Of a DNA stretch of 64,000 nt, positions 36,880 through 49,779 are shown one piece after another. The notes under the pieces are model-generated. The model ran no database searches, was not told where the DNA came from, and saw only the letters and a list, made by a program, of their open reading frames with translations. The translations under genes were made by a program, and so were the position numbers. Origin of the DNA: Aptenodytes patagonicus. Its lineage: Eukaryota; Chordata; Aves; Sphenisciformes; Spheniscidae. The stretch spans positions 7,318,501 through 7,382,500 of the forward strand of contig NC_134960.1 of assembly GCF_965638725.1 (NCBI RefSeq), read 5' to 3'. Position 1 is the stretch's first letter; each line of letters begins with the position of its first letter.

Positions 36880-37681
36880 CTGGAAGGATAAGGGACAGGC
36901 TGCATTTCATTCATAGGTAGGAATGCTGCAGTTTTAATTACTATTATTTTAATCCATTAGGACTATGTGTACCTAAATGACCTTAAATTTCTAGGGAAAA
37001 TGGAGGCTGTATGAACATCAAGTATGCCCCTGTCCGTCTGCAGGTTCAGGCATCTAGCCATCCTCACCATCATCCATCAGGATCACCTGTCTATATTTAC
37101 TAGTGCTTCCCATTTTTACTTTCCTTGTTTTTAAACTTAATTTCCCTTCTTATCTGCTTCTAAAGCAGATAAATATGATCTTGCTTCTCTGTCATTGTAA
37201 ATTCAGTCTTTGCTGGAGAGGTTTATTAAAAGCTCCTTTCTTAGGAGCCTTACCTATGTTTCTGAGAATCTTTGTGTCTTCAGAAGGACCTCTCCATCCA
37301 TATAATCTACACCATCCAGATCTAAAGCTCCTTTTTTCCTTATTACACTCATTCTTGATCCATCTTTGGTAAAATTTCTGTCCAGTTTGGATCCCAGACA
37401 AACCGTGTGTCAGCTTGCACTGTGCATCATGGTTACAGTTACTGAGCGTGTCCTCGAAGTCTGTCTTTGCATGTTTCTACAGATACTGCACTTCCTACAG
37501 GGTCACAGAAATGCTGATGCCAGCCTGCTAGTCAAGAACATGTCAGCGATGAGATCCAGGCACATCTTCGCCAAGATTCAATCATCTATGCCCATTGCTG
37601 CAGCCTTTCCCTAGGTTTCAATGGTTTCTATTCAGAGTGAAAGATGAACTCTACTAAAATGTAAATCCCATTTTGACTCAC

Positions 37682-37915
37682 CTTCATCAAGGTCCCTGGC
37701 AGCAACCACAGCGATGGGCGTCTTTGTTGTGGTGTTGTCAAAAACGGCCACGGCGCAGTGACTGGGGAAGAATCTTGGTGCGTTGTCGTTCGTGTCCTCT
37801 ACGATCAGCGTTATATCAGCCTGGCAGGAACGGCCTCCACCATCAGTCGCTTTGGCAACAAGATGGTATGTAGGTTTCTGTTCACGGTCAAGAGGTGCCG
37901 ACGTGGTCAGTTCCC
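37682..37915 (-). CDS. FAT2: FAT2 exon: cadherin repeat end, DTNDNAP linker, next repeat start
   Basis: Reads (G)[18 protein letters not shown], then [40 protein letters not shown] and AARDLDE. LDRE, ATDGG, DTNDNAP and RDLDEG are canonical calcium motifs. Acceptor TTCCAACAG, donor GTGAGT, phase 1 at both ends. The 787-bp intron upstream (37916-38702) shows nothing recognised. Confidence 0.92.
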
Positions 37916-38702
37916 CTGTTGGAAAGAACAGGAGATGGTCTTGTCTTCTGCAACTGCAGCCTAGGAGAGCTCAGAGAGGTTCAAGCACGCTGCCTTCCTG
38001 GATGAACCATGGGAGACAACAAACTGGGTTTGAACACCGTTTGTAATCCAGCTAATAGCGGTGATGTGTCCACACCACATTGCTTGGGGCTATTCTCAGA
38101 TCACTGCCAGGCAGTGCCCCGGCAGGGCTTGGCACGGGAAGTCCTGCAAGTCGGGCTGAACTTCATGTGAGGGATGCCATCATGGGATAAAAGTGCTCAT
38201 AAATAAATTGTACTTCTAAACACCTTTATAAACCCTGCTGCATTAAGCCTTCTGCCATGTAATGAACCCCAAATGATCTCTAGAATGATCATCATGTCTT
38301 TCTGGAAAGGAGGAAGCCTTTGGGCAAATATACTGCCCAAGACCCAATAAGATGTTTTTTAGACTTTAGAACTTGGGTCTTTGGCTCAAGCCAGCACTGT
38401 AATACTTGCTGATCACTCCTCCTTGAGACTTGGCTATTAGCAATAGTGTCTGCCCTTCATTTTAACAATGCTAATGCCAACATTTGTAAAGAAAGCTAGC
38501 AGGAAGACGCAGAGCTCACTCTGCTCTATACTGTATTGCAATAAACCTGCCTGTTTGCCATCCCCTCCTAGCTTGGGGGAGCTGGAATGAACAGTCCTTT
38601 TGTTTGCTCAAGAGGAGATAAGTGTTGAGCCACTCCGGGAGCTGGCATTTCTTGGGAGTAGGTGAGGAAGAGGATAAAAGCAACCCATTGCCCAGCTCTC
38701 AC

Positions 38703-38856
38703 CTGTATGTGGGCCCAGCCGGAACTCCTCTGCGCCAGGGCCGTGGAGGCTGTATGTTATCTGGGCGTTGCTGCCGACGTCGGGGTCGGTTGCTGATATT
38801 TTCAAAATGAAAAGACCCGGCAGAGCGTCTTCAGAGACCCTCCCAGTGTAGAATAT
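38703..38856 (-). CDS. FAT2: FAT2 exon: cadherin repeat core
   Basis: Reads [20 protein letters not shown], then [20 protein letters not shown] and [19 protein letters not shown] is the DxDxGxN calcium motif. Acceptor CTTGCCAG, donor GTGAGA, phase 0 in and 1 out. The 631-bp intron upstream (38857-39487) shows nothing recognised. Confidence 0.92.
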
Positions 38857-39487
38857 CTGGCAAGGACAGAAGGTGCCATTGGCATCTGAGCCTTCTCCAA
38901 AATACCTTCACCTTGTATGGGGAGGAATGGACTAGCAGAAGCTTTGTAGAGAAGGATAAACCATGCGGTTTACAGGGGAACACAATGTGCCTCACATTGC
39001 CAGCTGCCGGGGTGTGGACGGGGACCAGCGAGCTCATTTCACACAAGCCTTTGAATCTCCTTTGGGAAGCAACCACTTCTGTTCTTTCTCACCATGGGTA
39101 ACATCCATACCAGTGATCAGCTCTCTACAATAACAAATCTCCTGATGGGAATCTCTCAGCTTAGCAGGATATAAAACTCAGTAATTTACATGCCCCTACC
39201 CAGGAGGCTTCCTGGCATTGTTTATCTCCAAAAATTATCCTTCATAATGCTTAGGTGCTCACTTACTGCTGGCAAACATGCTTGGAGGCTAGATTTAATG
39301 TTCTTGCTTGACATGCAGCTTAATTAAAATTGCTAAGCATAATCAAAGCAACAGGATCGTGTGAGAAGAATTATGACAAGCCAAACCCTCTTAACGTGCT
39401 CTTTCTGTTTTTTCTTCCTTGCTATTGTGTTTTCTCCTTCTCAGCTGCTCCCCTCATGTCCCCAGTGTCCCAGAACAGATGTCTTAC

Positions 39488-39684
39488 CTGGCCACACTCA
39501 GGGTTGTTGTCATTGATATCCAGAACAAAAATTTCCACTTCAGTGGTAGCCTGAAATTTCCCATCGGAGGCCATAACCTTGAGGAGATATTTCTCTGTAT
39601 CTTCTCTGTCCAGAGGTTTCTTGGAGGAAATAGTCCATTCTCCCTCGATTTGGTTAACTGTGAACTGTCCTAGTACGTCTCCTT
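39488..39684 (-). CDS. FAT2: FAT2 exon: cadherin repeat end and DINDNNP linker
   Basis: Reads (E)[18 protein letters not shown], then [20 protein letters not shown] and [21 protein letters not shown] and DINDNNP are present. Acceptor CGCTTCTAG, donor GTAAGA, phase 1 in and 0 out. Confidence 0.92.
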
Positions 39685-40936
39685 CTAGAAGCGGGGAGGA
39701 GGCAAGGAAAAAAAGGCATTTACCAAGTGCTGAAAATCAGCAGCGATAAGGGAAGGGGATATAGATATGTCCACTGCCGGTCCCTTAGGAGAGCTGAAGG
39801 ACTTGCAGTGGTGATGCAGAGAGGGCACTGGTGTCGTGTCAGCCAGGTGGGGAGCATTTGGTCTACCTCATTGCACAGCTGAGAAATACCCTGCCTGTTT
39901 CTGTTATTCACTGTCTGAATAATGCACTGGGGAGACGAATGGGCTGGAACGGGGAAACAACTCCTCATTGCAAAAACGTCTCAGTAATGTTCTGCAGACG
40001 TGCATATTCATTGCCTCAAAACCACACTGTCTCACCTTCCTAAAGTGTGTCAGTCTTTCTTGGTGCATGTTCCTAAAGGGATCTGAGAGTTGCAAATACC
40101 CTGCAGACATTGGTTGGATCTCACAGTTACAGTACCATGTATAGTTTTATTTCCTTTTAACCTATAGATGCGTTTAATATATAGCTGCGCTTTCTGGGGC
40201 TACTTTTCAATTCTGTAGGAACCAAATGATGGGAGACGGGTAAATCCAGACTAGGCAGGCTCTCTGGTCCACCAGATTCATGCTGCTCATGGGGTGGATG
40301 CTAGCCCTGGAGAATCCCTCTCTTCTGGCAAGAAGCTGGTGTCCTCTGCTGAACCCATGCCGTTGGGCAGAAGGAGGGAGCACATTAGGTAATGGGAGGC
40401 AACGAAAAGAGCTGGCTGCAGGGCTTGTTTGTATTAGACTCTGAAGGGCCTTGCACAGCCAGGTAAATTAAATTCACTTTCTTTCTGCTTTCATTTGTGC
40501 TGCAGTGATGAGGTTGTGAATCTGGAGGCACAATGAGACCTCTTCTAGCCCTTCTTCTGACGCTGGGAGACTCCAGCCCATGCTCAGATTTAGTTTCTGT
40601 GTGTTTGAAATCAATGTGCACGTGAACAATGGGAAGCTAGGCTCTGTGTTCACCTCCTCCTTTCTTTTGCTGCAGCGCTACACTGCAGTTGTGTTTATAT
40701 GTGTAATGTATTCATCACTAACATAAGCGTGTATTCTCTCAGGTTTAAAGTAGTTGGAAGTTACTACTACCTTCAAGATGGCAGAAATGCGAATACACAA
40801 ATGGATTTACTCTTTTCTCCCAAAGGCTTGCAAATACCTAGGCATGCCATAAACCAATTGAAAGTACCAGCATTCCTCCCCTGTTTTGGATGGTTACAAT
40901 AATAGATAACAGGCTGCAGCATGATCTGGCTGAATG

Positions 40937-41029
40937 TTTTGACCCCGAAGGGTCCTCATTTGAGTACGAACAAACATTTTAATTTGAAGTATCTGTTCCA
41001 GGTCTGAGAAAGACCCTTTGGGGTCAAAA
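40937..41029. repeat. Inverted repeat with 18-bp arms
   Basis: The left arm TTTTGACCCCGAAGGGTC (40937-40954) and right arm GACCCTTTGGGGTCAAAA (41012-41029) are reverse complements at 17 of 18 positions, with a 57-bp spacer. Each arm is itself a small hairpin (GACCC-N4-GGGTC). It could be the ends of a tiny non-autonomous transposon or part of an ancient SINE-like repeat. Identity unknown. Confidence 0.6.
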
Positions 41030-41593
41030 AGTACCGTAAAATCAAGCTTCTACTTGTGCAGATGCTCAACAAACATTCCAGTATAACTTTTTTGTTGTTT
41101 TACGGCAGTGGTTAATTTTAGTTGGCACAACTGATGTTTCAGGGATGCAAGAGTCATCTTTAGTATTTCTTGTTAGCCAAAACCCTCACTAAGATTGACA
41201 TGACAGTCTCAAATATCCACCTGTGTGCAGAGTGGTTAACTGCAGCCTTGTGAGGTCTACTTGTTAAGTCAGAGTCAAAGTGGCTTCATAGGAAACACAT
41301 TTAATACCAGAAAGTTATATGCATCCTATGTGCATATATATAGTTATTAAAAAATACAGACAGGTTATACATATGTGTGATGTGTAAACTGGCTGCACTG
41401 TTTGCAGGAGAAAAAGCTAGGTTAAAGGACTTAAATACAGATCACAGCATCTATGTGAGAAAAACCTTCCTTCCTGCTGTACCACCGCTTCTGTCCTTCC
41501 AATAGGTATTACAATTACACTGTCTTAATTATTCCTCTGTTAAGAAAGTTTAAATAATTATATCTACAGTACTGTGTAATTACTTATATATAT

Positions 41594-41612
41594 TTTATTT
41601 ATTTATTTATTT
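41594..41612. repeat. (TTTA)n simple repeat
   Basis: About five TTTA units in an A/T-rich part of a FAT2 intron. Confidence 0.8.
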
Positions 41613-41886
41613 CCAAATAAATAGGACGATTTGGTGGTGAGATAGTTATTATAACGATAATTCCACCCACTGCAGTTAGTTACTAAAGAGTTTTGGATGC
41701 CCCAGACTCATTTAACTGAAGAGTCCAGCTCATGACAGAGCTCGGGCTTCATCTCCTGCTTCTGATAGGACTGTCAGTATAATGCTATTTCTGTATTAAT
41801 GTTCTGTAAGACAAGGTATCAAATCCTTACTTTGAGACGATACTCTATTCTTTCTCACTGAAGATTTAAAGTCAGGAAAAACTCAC

Positions 41887-44800
41887 CAGTTATGTAGCAT
41901 GTGACCCGCCGGTTCTGCTCAGAGATGTCTGCATCGATGGTACTCAGTGTGACAACAACCTGCCCTGGCTCCGCATTCTCAATTACTGATCCTTTATAGA
42001 AATCTGAGGTGAACTGTGGAGCATTATCATTTTCATCAGAGACGGTGACCTCCACCAGGGTTTGGGAAGAGAGCTGGGCTTTCTTGCCATGGTCAGTGGC
42101 CACCACATAAAACCGATAGATCTCCTGAGCTTCGCAGTCCAGCTCTTTTAGTGTGGTGATCCACCCACTCTCACCATCAATGGTGAAGAGTCCTCGGAGG
42201 TTGCCAGATTCTGCTTCCAGACTGTAGGACACCTGTCCATCACTTCCCATGTCCTGGTCGTTAGCTGTCACCTGAATGACTGTGGTTCCTGATGGCATGT
42301 TCTCCATGACAAAAGCTTTGTAGGGATCTGCCTCAAAAACAGGTCTGTTGTCATTGACGTCCTGCACTTGGATGTTCACAGAGACCAGAGAGACCAGCTC
42401 AGTCTCCTGATGTGAGCAGTGGGCCATAACATCAATCTGGTACCACTTAGTGGTCTCATGATCCATGGCCTTTTTGATTTTCAAAGCCCCTGTTTGTTCG
42501 TCCAGGGTGAACACCTCATCCTTGTTACTTTCTGTAGTGGTTCCCTTCACCAGGCTGTATATGATGGGATCCTCTGCAAAAGCTTTGACTGACCCTATTT
42601 CTGATCCCTCTGGAAGATCCTCAGATGCGGAGAATGTATAAAGGGGTTCAGAAAACCTTGGCAATGTCACCTCCCTGGGGACAATCTGAAGATTCACTGG
42701 GACAAGGGAGTTCCAGTGAGGGGGTCTGCCATCTTCAGCTTTCACCTTGAAGTTAAAGGCTCTGTTTTCTAAACCAACAAGGCTCTCCTTGACCTTAACA
42801 ACCCCAGTGGCAGCATTGATCTCCACAAGGTCTTCTGCCATATCTTCCACGGAGTCAACGGAGTAAATGACATCTGCATTTGCACCTTCATCAGCATCGT
42901 AAGCCAGTACCTGGATGACGGGGGAGCCTTTGCTTACATTGGACTGAATGGACAGCGTGTATTCAGAGGCTTTGAACTGAGGTGGGTTGTCATTCTCATC
43001 TGTAAGGATTATTTTGACAGTGCAGAATGCCACCTTCCCACCCCCGTCCTTGGCCATGACTTTAATGGCAATGACTCTCTCTGTTGAATTTTCCCTGTCC
43101 AGTTTTTGCAGTGTGGCGATATGGCCTTTATTGTCTATGGAGAACTTCTCATGGGCGAGTTTATTTATGATAGTATAGTCTATGGTGCCATATGGGCCAC
43201 CGTCTGGGTCAATAGCCAGCAGCTCAATCACTTTGGTACCTATCTCGGCATTTTCTGCCAGCTCTGCCTCGTACACGTTCTGCCGAAAAGAGGGGCTGTA
43301 TTTGTTGGCATTTGTGGTATTGATATACACAGGCACAGTGCTCTTGAAAACTCCATCTGAAGCAGAAACTCTGAGATTGTAAGATGACTCCAAGTCCTTT
43401 TTGCAGCGGTTGAACATGGATATTATTCCAGAAGTGCTGTTGATAGTGAAATGCCTATTGTCGTTGCCTGAGAGTATCACGTATTCCAGTCGGGTGGTGT
43501 CTCCACTATCGGGGTCCAGGGCCTGGACTTTTATCACAATGTGCCCGCACGTAGCCATTTCGCTTACCTTGGCTTCATACTGAAGCTGGCTGAACTCAGG
43601 GGGATTGTCATTGATGTCTGTCACATCTACGATTACCAGGGCATCACTGCTAAGTGGAGGCATCCCATGATCTGCAGCTCTTACTTTCATGCGAAACTGT
43701 TGATATTTTTCATAATCAAGTGCTTGAGCCGTTGTTATTTGCCCTGTGCTGGCATCAATATTAAAGAACTTGGTAGCATCTGTACCATCATCCAAGATTT
43801 GATAGGAGACTACTTTGTTTCTGCCTGAATCCTTATCAGAAGCAAAGAGCTGGACAACAGAGGTCTGTGCTGGTAAACTCTCTGAGACAGATGCTGTGTA
43901 GATGACCTGAGAAAATATGGGGGGGTTGTCATTAATGTCCTCTACCTCCACCTCTACTCTGGCTTCTGAAAAGGATCCTAGCGCTGTGTCTGTGGCTCTA
44001 ACGGTGAACGTGTGTTTTGTCTCCAGCTCGTAGTCCAGCTGGCCTGTGACAGTAAGGACGCCAGTTTTGAAGTCAGTGCTGAATAGTTTCAGGGAGTCTT
44101 CTTCCACAATGTTGTAGATGAGGCGCAAGCCTTCAGGGCTGCGAGCCTGTATGTGGAGGATAGGTGTGTACAAGGGGATGTTTTCTGGCACCTTCACTCG
44201 GTAGTACAAACTTTGGAACAGAGGGTTGGATTTGTTCCTCACGCTGATCACAACCTCCTCTTCAGCACGGAGGGGAGGCTCGCCTTTGTCCTTAGCAATG
44301 ACTCGGAGGTTGTATTTATTTAAAGCTTGATAATCAAGAGGCTTCTTAAGTGAGATGTCTCCTAGGGAGGGGTCAATCCAAAAGTATTTGTAGTCCTCTG
44401 CAAATGAGTAGGTAATGGCTCCGTTATTCCCTATGTCTTTGTCTGTTGCTGACACCTGAAAAAGTACGTCACCTGGCTCTGTGCCGTCCTGCACCGAGGT
44501 GTAATATGGCACGTTCTCAAACTGCGGTGGATTGTCATTGACATCCTCTACATAAACCTTGACTGTGGCTTGGGACACTCTTGGTGGTTTCCTACTGTCC
44601 TTCACTTCCACAGCTACCTCATGCACGTCTTGTGTTTCACGGTCAAATTTCACACCCTTGGTCTGGAGTACTCCAGATGCCTGGATCATTTTGAATCTTT
44701 CCTTTCCATTCAAAAGCGAATAGAGAAGTGGTTCATTTAGCTGATATCCCTTGACCCCAAGAATGGTGAGGGTCTTCTCATCTGTAGAATTCTCCATCAC

Positions 44801-45939
44801 AGTTGCTGTATATATGTCTTGATCAAATTTTAAGTCAGTACCTTGTGCTTTAGTTAAATTTAGCTTAACCAGAGCAGTACTCTTATATAAGCCATCACCA
44901 GCTCTGACCGTGAGTTCACGATAGCTTCGCAGGCCAGTAGCGTTAAGAATGGAGATGAGACCTGTGAGTGGATGAATATAGAAAGCATTATCAAGGTTCC
45001 CTTCCACAATGCTGTAGGTCACCTCCGAATCCGCATCTTTTGCCTGCACTGACAAAAGCTCCATCCCTGTGTGGGCAGGTAGTAAGACAGAAAGCTCATA
45101 AGTGTCTTTGAAAAAGACTGGAGGTGAATCATTCACATCTTTAACATGGATTGTGACCTTGGCTGGCTTGGATGCAAATAAGCTGGGACTTCCACTGTCA
45201 TGTGCATGTACACTGAAGTGGAAAACTGGGGTGAGCTCATAGTCTATATCAGCACGACTGGTAAGTGTCCCTGTGCTGGGATCTACTGTGAAATATTTCA
45301 GTGCCTCCGGTTCCAAAATCTCATAGACCAGCAGAGCATTGGAGTCTTGATCAGCATCTGTTGCATGGGTCACGAGGGGAGCATTGCTTTCATCCAGAAC
45401 CATGCTTTGTGATGGAGCATTCTCCATGATCCAGCCAACAAAGGAAGGCTTAACAAAGATGGGCACATTGTCATTCTCATCTATGACATAGATAAGTACC
45501 ATTGTGTCCATAAATGCTCCAGCCATGTTGGTGCCACGGACTTTCAACTGGTAAAAAGATACTTGCTCAAAATCTAAGCTCTTCTGAGTGGAAATAAGGC
45601 CTGACTGATAGTTCATGGAGAACACTCCATCTCCATTTCCATCTTTTATTTCATAGCTGACTGGTGACAAGCTTGTGGCTGAAACCTGGATCAGAGGAGA
45701 GCCAACAGCAGTGGATTCACTGATCTCTGTGATGTATTCGGCCTCTGGAAATTTTGGAGGGGTTCGATCAGAGGGTCTAATGCGGATGTGTACTGTAGCA
45801 GAATCTTTAAGCTGGGGGAACCCCTGATCTTCTGCCTTTACAATAAGAGTAAATCGCTCCTGCCTGGATGGGTCCAGTTTCTGGGCAACTGTAATAATTC
45901 CAGAATACGGGTCGATGCTGAAGAAACCTTCCCCATTAC
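41887..45939 (-). CDS. FAT2: FAT2 giant exon (4,053 bp, about 13 cadherin repeats)
   Basis: A single open exon of 1,351 codons. It begins (G)[18 protein letters not shown] and ends [12 protein letters not shown]. Repeat starts recur about every 105 residues: [84 protein letters not shown] and QFTSDFY. Most linkers carry DxNDNPP, but several do not: [33 protein letters not shown] and [10 protein letters not shown]. Acceptor CTTCTTGCAG precedes 45939 and donor GTGAGT follows 41887, phase 1 at both ends. A giant internal exon of this kind is shared by FAT1, FAT2 and FAT3. No stop or frameshift is present. Confidence 0.96.
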
Positions 45940-46945
45940 CTGCAAGAAGAGAAATTACAAAATGAAGAATGCAGACACCCTATTGGTTTTGGTTTTCTGA
46001 ACCTCTTTTCCATAGATGCTCCTGATTTCAGACCTAATTAACATCTGTTTCTTTCACTGGGAGACAACAATCTTCATTAATTTCTAAATAATTTTCATTC
46101 TAAGAACAATGAACCCATTGAAATCTACAAGCTAACTTTTAAATCAATCAAAATGTAAATTAGAGATAAATACCCTTCTAATTTGAGCGTATTTAGTGGT
46201 GGTAGAGCATGTGCTTGAAGCTTTTGCCTCGTGTGCAGAACATGGTAGCACAGACTGTACTAGTTGCTTCAAGCCCTGTCATGCTTATAATTACCAATAC
46301 TTCAGAAGCAATTAAATTCCTCAGTCCTTGATCTAAATTGCAGTGAGAAAGATGGAGCAAAGGATGGTTTGTCTCCTGCAAAGAATTTACCTGCTAAATA
46401 GGCAGTGTGGCACAGCCATAATTATTTAAGTTTTAATGTCTAGAGTGAATAATAAAATACTTGCCCACTGAGCTTGTATGACCCAAAAAGACCATCAACT
46501 AATGCTGAGAGGGTGTTCACCTTTCCTCAAGGATGTATTTCTTGGTAGAACTGGTGGAAGTGATGATGACTGCTGTGGGATGGGAGTACTTTTGCCTAAC
46601 AACTGGACAAAGATCTCTCCCTCAGTTCCCATAGATGGGAAGAGAAGATTTTAAGTTGTTCTAACTCATCCAGTCACATTTTTTTCTTAGACCAGTGACT
46701 CAACATTGAACTGTCTTCCTAAGGAAGGATGCTTTTTCCATAATGCGGAAATTTTTATATTCTGGAAATTACCTGCTTGCTCTAGATTTTCTCTGGATAG
46801 GAAAAAAATCACATTTTAGCAATCTGCAGCCATTTACTGTTCTTTGCAACAGGTAGAGAAAGCTGGTCAACTGTCTGGCCACTAGCTAGAGCATAGAAAT
46901 GCAGGCATGTTCATAGCCTAAACTTTCTTGTTGCATGGCTCTCAC
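45940..46945 (-). other. FAT2 intron (1.0 kb), nothing recognised
   Basis: A/T-rich unique-looking sequence, no exon or known repeat. Donor GTGAGA. Confidence 0.5.
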
Positions 46946-47156
46946 CTGCCTGAAGGGAGTAGTGGATTTCAGCATTGGCTCCTTGGTCCTGATCAAGGGC
47001 TCTGACTTGTATAACCTCTGTGCCCACCACTGCTGCGTCCAGCACTTCTGCTTCATAATGGATGCTGCTGAATTGTGGAGCGTGAAGGTTGCAGTTCTCC
47101 ACATGGATGATGACCCGAACAAAGTTCCTCTTGATGGGGACCTCTTGGTCTCGTAC
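46946..47156 (-). CDS. FAT2: FAT2 exon: cadherin repeat with atypical linker
   Basis: Reads [20 protein letters not shown], then [20 protein letters not shown] and [18 protein letters not shown]. The DxNDNxP linker is replaced by [11 protein letters not shown], while DQDQGANAE keeps the DxDxGxN site. Acceptor GTCATTCAG, donor GTGAGA, phase 0 in and 1 out. The 459-bp intron upstream (47157-47615) shows nothing recognised. Confidence 0.92.
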
Positions 47157-47615
47157 CTGAATGACAGAGGAAGAGCAGGTATGATCACATCAGGGAGTAG
47201 GCAGCTTTTCCTGCACCAGGCTTCCAAGTAGCTCATCAGGACTCTTACAGAGGGTGGTGTGTTTCAGTGGTACTAACCCCTTGGGTGGGAATGGGCCTGT
47301 AAGTTTCGGCGCCAAAACTCAGCCTTGGAGTTGAAACCAAACATTAACAGTTATCCACTGTGCTTTCTTGTACAAGAACCAGTGGCCCTCCAATGAAATT
47401 AGCAGGTGATGGGCTCAGCCCATGGTTAGAGGAAAGCAGGGTGTTACCTAGATTTATCCAGGATGGTTATATAGTAAATGTTAACATGCTGCTTTCCTCT
47501 TCCCTGCTGTCCTAGACAAATCCTCCCTCAAAGACTAGAACCAGTCTGAATTTCTCCAGTGACCGATATATCCCGGAGAAGCTGATGGATTCAGCAGGGT
47601 TTGGCTGGGACTCAC

Positions 47616-47891
47616 CATCACTGTTAGGATGTGTTGTGGCATGGGCTGGGAACTGAAGCCTTCTGCTGTTGTGAGGACCCCGCTGCTTGGATCCAACTGG
47701 AAAAGTCTTGTGCTTTTGGGGTCCACGCTTCCATGGATGGTGTAGATGAGCCCCTTGCCTTTGTCCTTGTCTGTTGCACTGACTTGAAGGATTTCCCTCC
47801 CTGAAGGGGTATCTTCAGGAATCCTCACCTCATAATGGCTCTCCAGGAACTGGGGACGGTGCTGGTTGATGTCAATGACGTGGATAAATGC
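47616..47891 (-). CDS. FAT2: FAT2 exon: cadherin repeat with DINQHRPQF linker
   Basis: Reads [20 protein letters not shown], then [20 protein letters not shown] and [20 protein letters not shown], ending PQHILTVM. The NDN motif is [12 protein letters not shown] is kept. Acceptor TTCCCCACAG, donor GTGAGT, 92 whole codons. Confidence 0.92.
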
Positions 47892-49639
47892 CTGTGGGGA
47901 AGACAGCACAGTGAGGACAGCAGAGACGTGGGAGCAACCTGACTTATGGAGCCATGTAAAATCTCAGCTACCAACCCCTCCTGGGTGTAGCAATGCTCTG
48001 AGCCCTGTAACTGTCACAGCTCTCCAACTCTTGGGGCTTTGCCGTCCATGGTGACTGGGAGCCCTTTTGTCCTTCTCCCCAAGGAACTCCTGTTGTGCCT
48101 TCCCTTAGTGATTTTCAGTTTGCTTCCTCTCAGTTTTTTTAATCTCTCCAATCTGGCAAGCCATTCAGACTGAATGTGCCTGCACTTGGCACACAGGGAA
48201 ACTGTCACAGCCTGCTGTGAAAAGTAGCAGTCACTCAGCCACGGTGCCAGCTTTGCTGGCTGGTGCCTCCACACCAGCACTCATTAATTTCACACCAGAA
48301 AGCTGAGAGACCGGGGATGTTTGGTAAAGGAAGGGAGGGGCTGGCCTATCTAAAGAGCAACACGTGTGGAGAAGGTATGCAGAAGCAAAGTTTGTGGTTT
48401 ACACTTTTTAGCCCAATCTTCCCTCTGCATTTAACAGCAAACCCCTGTGAATGGCCTGCCTGAATCCTGCCTGCAAAGTCACCTAGTTTCTTCTGTTTGG
48501 TCTCCTACCCTGACTGTCCTGCCCCCCCTACTGAAGTGTTGACTGCATCTTAGGAAGTCCCAACCAAGTCTAATAATTTGCTTCCTTTAGCAAACCTGAA
48601 CATGCCATGGATGTTTTGCACAAGCAGGTTTTTTGACATCTGCTAGCAGCCTCGAGTGCCAAAATAAACGTAGGGATGAGATGCAAGGTGGCAGGGAACG
48701 CACACCAGGCAAGGTGGGGCTTTGTTTGTTTATTTGGAACAATACTTGAAGATAGTTGAGATAGATAGCTGTCCGTTAGCATTGCATTTCACAGGAATGG
48801 TAGTGTTCCTCACTCATCATCCCCTGTAAACCTCCGCAGTGAATTTCCCACGAAAAGTGTCACTGACGGGTGACTCACGTTCTAGGTCTTCCTGTGCAGC
48901 GAGGGTTGGATTTTTGGATGCTTCTTGTGTGTGGAGAAAATGGCTGGTGAAAGATCAAGCCCTGAATACCCCTTCTGAGGGTAGGTAAAGATGGGCAAAT
49001 CTCAGCAGCCATTTTAACTGGGGCTCAGAGACATGCCTGAGAGCAGTGTGCCTCCTTTCACCAGTGCTTGCTCTTCATGTGGCAACTCAGCCCTATGGAC
49101 CTCAGTGCTGATATGTTATCAATGCTCCACGCAGTTGGAGCAGCACAGGGCAGGGCCTCACCTCACCTCTTTCAGATGCGTCTGTGCTGGCTTTACACAG
49201 GCTAACAAGTCCCAGGAATACCCCTTGACATGGTACCATGGACCCAAGCCTGATCTAACTGCATATGTATTGCCCTTATGTCTTAGCACGTTGTCCCAGC
49301 CATATTGTACTTCAGCCTGAGCAGCTGAGAGCAAGCTGAGGTCTGAGAGTGTGAACTGCCACCCCAGCTTGGCTGGTGGTGTAGATGTGTCCTTGTGTGC
49401 TGGCTGTGATCAACGGGAAAGGCCCGGGCTTTCCTAGACCATTTGTGTTTCCAACAACATAAAAAAAAATCTTAGCTTGGTACTTAGAAAAGACTTGGGC
49501 CACTGTGTAATGTAAAATCACAGTGTAAGGAGATTCTTGTGCCTGGCACCTGATCCAGAGCTCAGTGGAGTCAGAAGAAAGATTCCCTTTGGCATATACT
49601 CACTCTAGATTGGGTCTTTACTAACCAAAAAAACATTAC
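47892..49639 (-). other. FAT2 intron (1.7 kb), nothing recognised
   Basis: No exon, RNA gene or named repeat seen. Donor GTAATG at 49639-49634. Confidence 0.5.
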
Positions 49640-49779
49640 CTGGGTTTTGATGGTAGTGGACCCATCAGTGACTTCTACTGTCAGGTTATAGCTTGACTTC
49701 TTCCTTGCATCGAGGGCTCTTGCAATGACCATACTGCCTGTGCTCTTTTCAATGTCAAAATCCATGTCATCATCACCAC
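49640..49779 (-). CDS. FAT2: FAT2 exon: cadherin repeat C-terminal half
   Basis: Reads (G)[18 protein letters not shown], then [20 protein letters not shown] and GSTTIKTQ. The usual LDxE motif is LDAR here. Acceptor CTTATCCCAG, donor GTAATG, phase 1 in and 0 out. Confidence 0.91.

Larger units (their letters stand above)
39685..41886 (-). other. FAT2 intron (2.2 kb) after the giant exon
   Basis: It holds an inverted repeat (40937-41029) and a TTTA simple repeat (41594-41612), listed separately. The 41280-41700 part is A/T-rich. No exon recognised. Confidence 0.55.
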
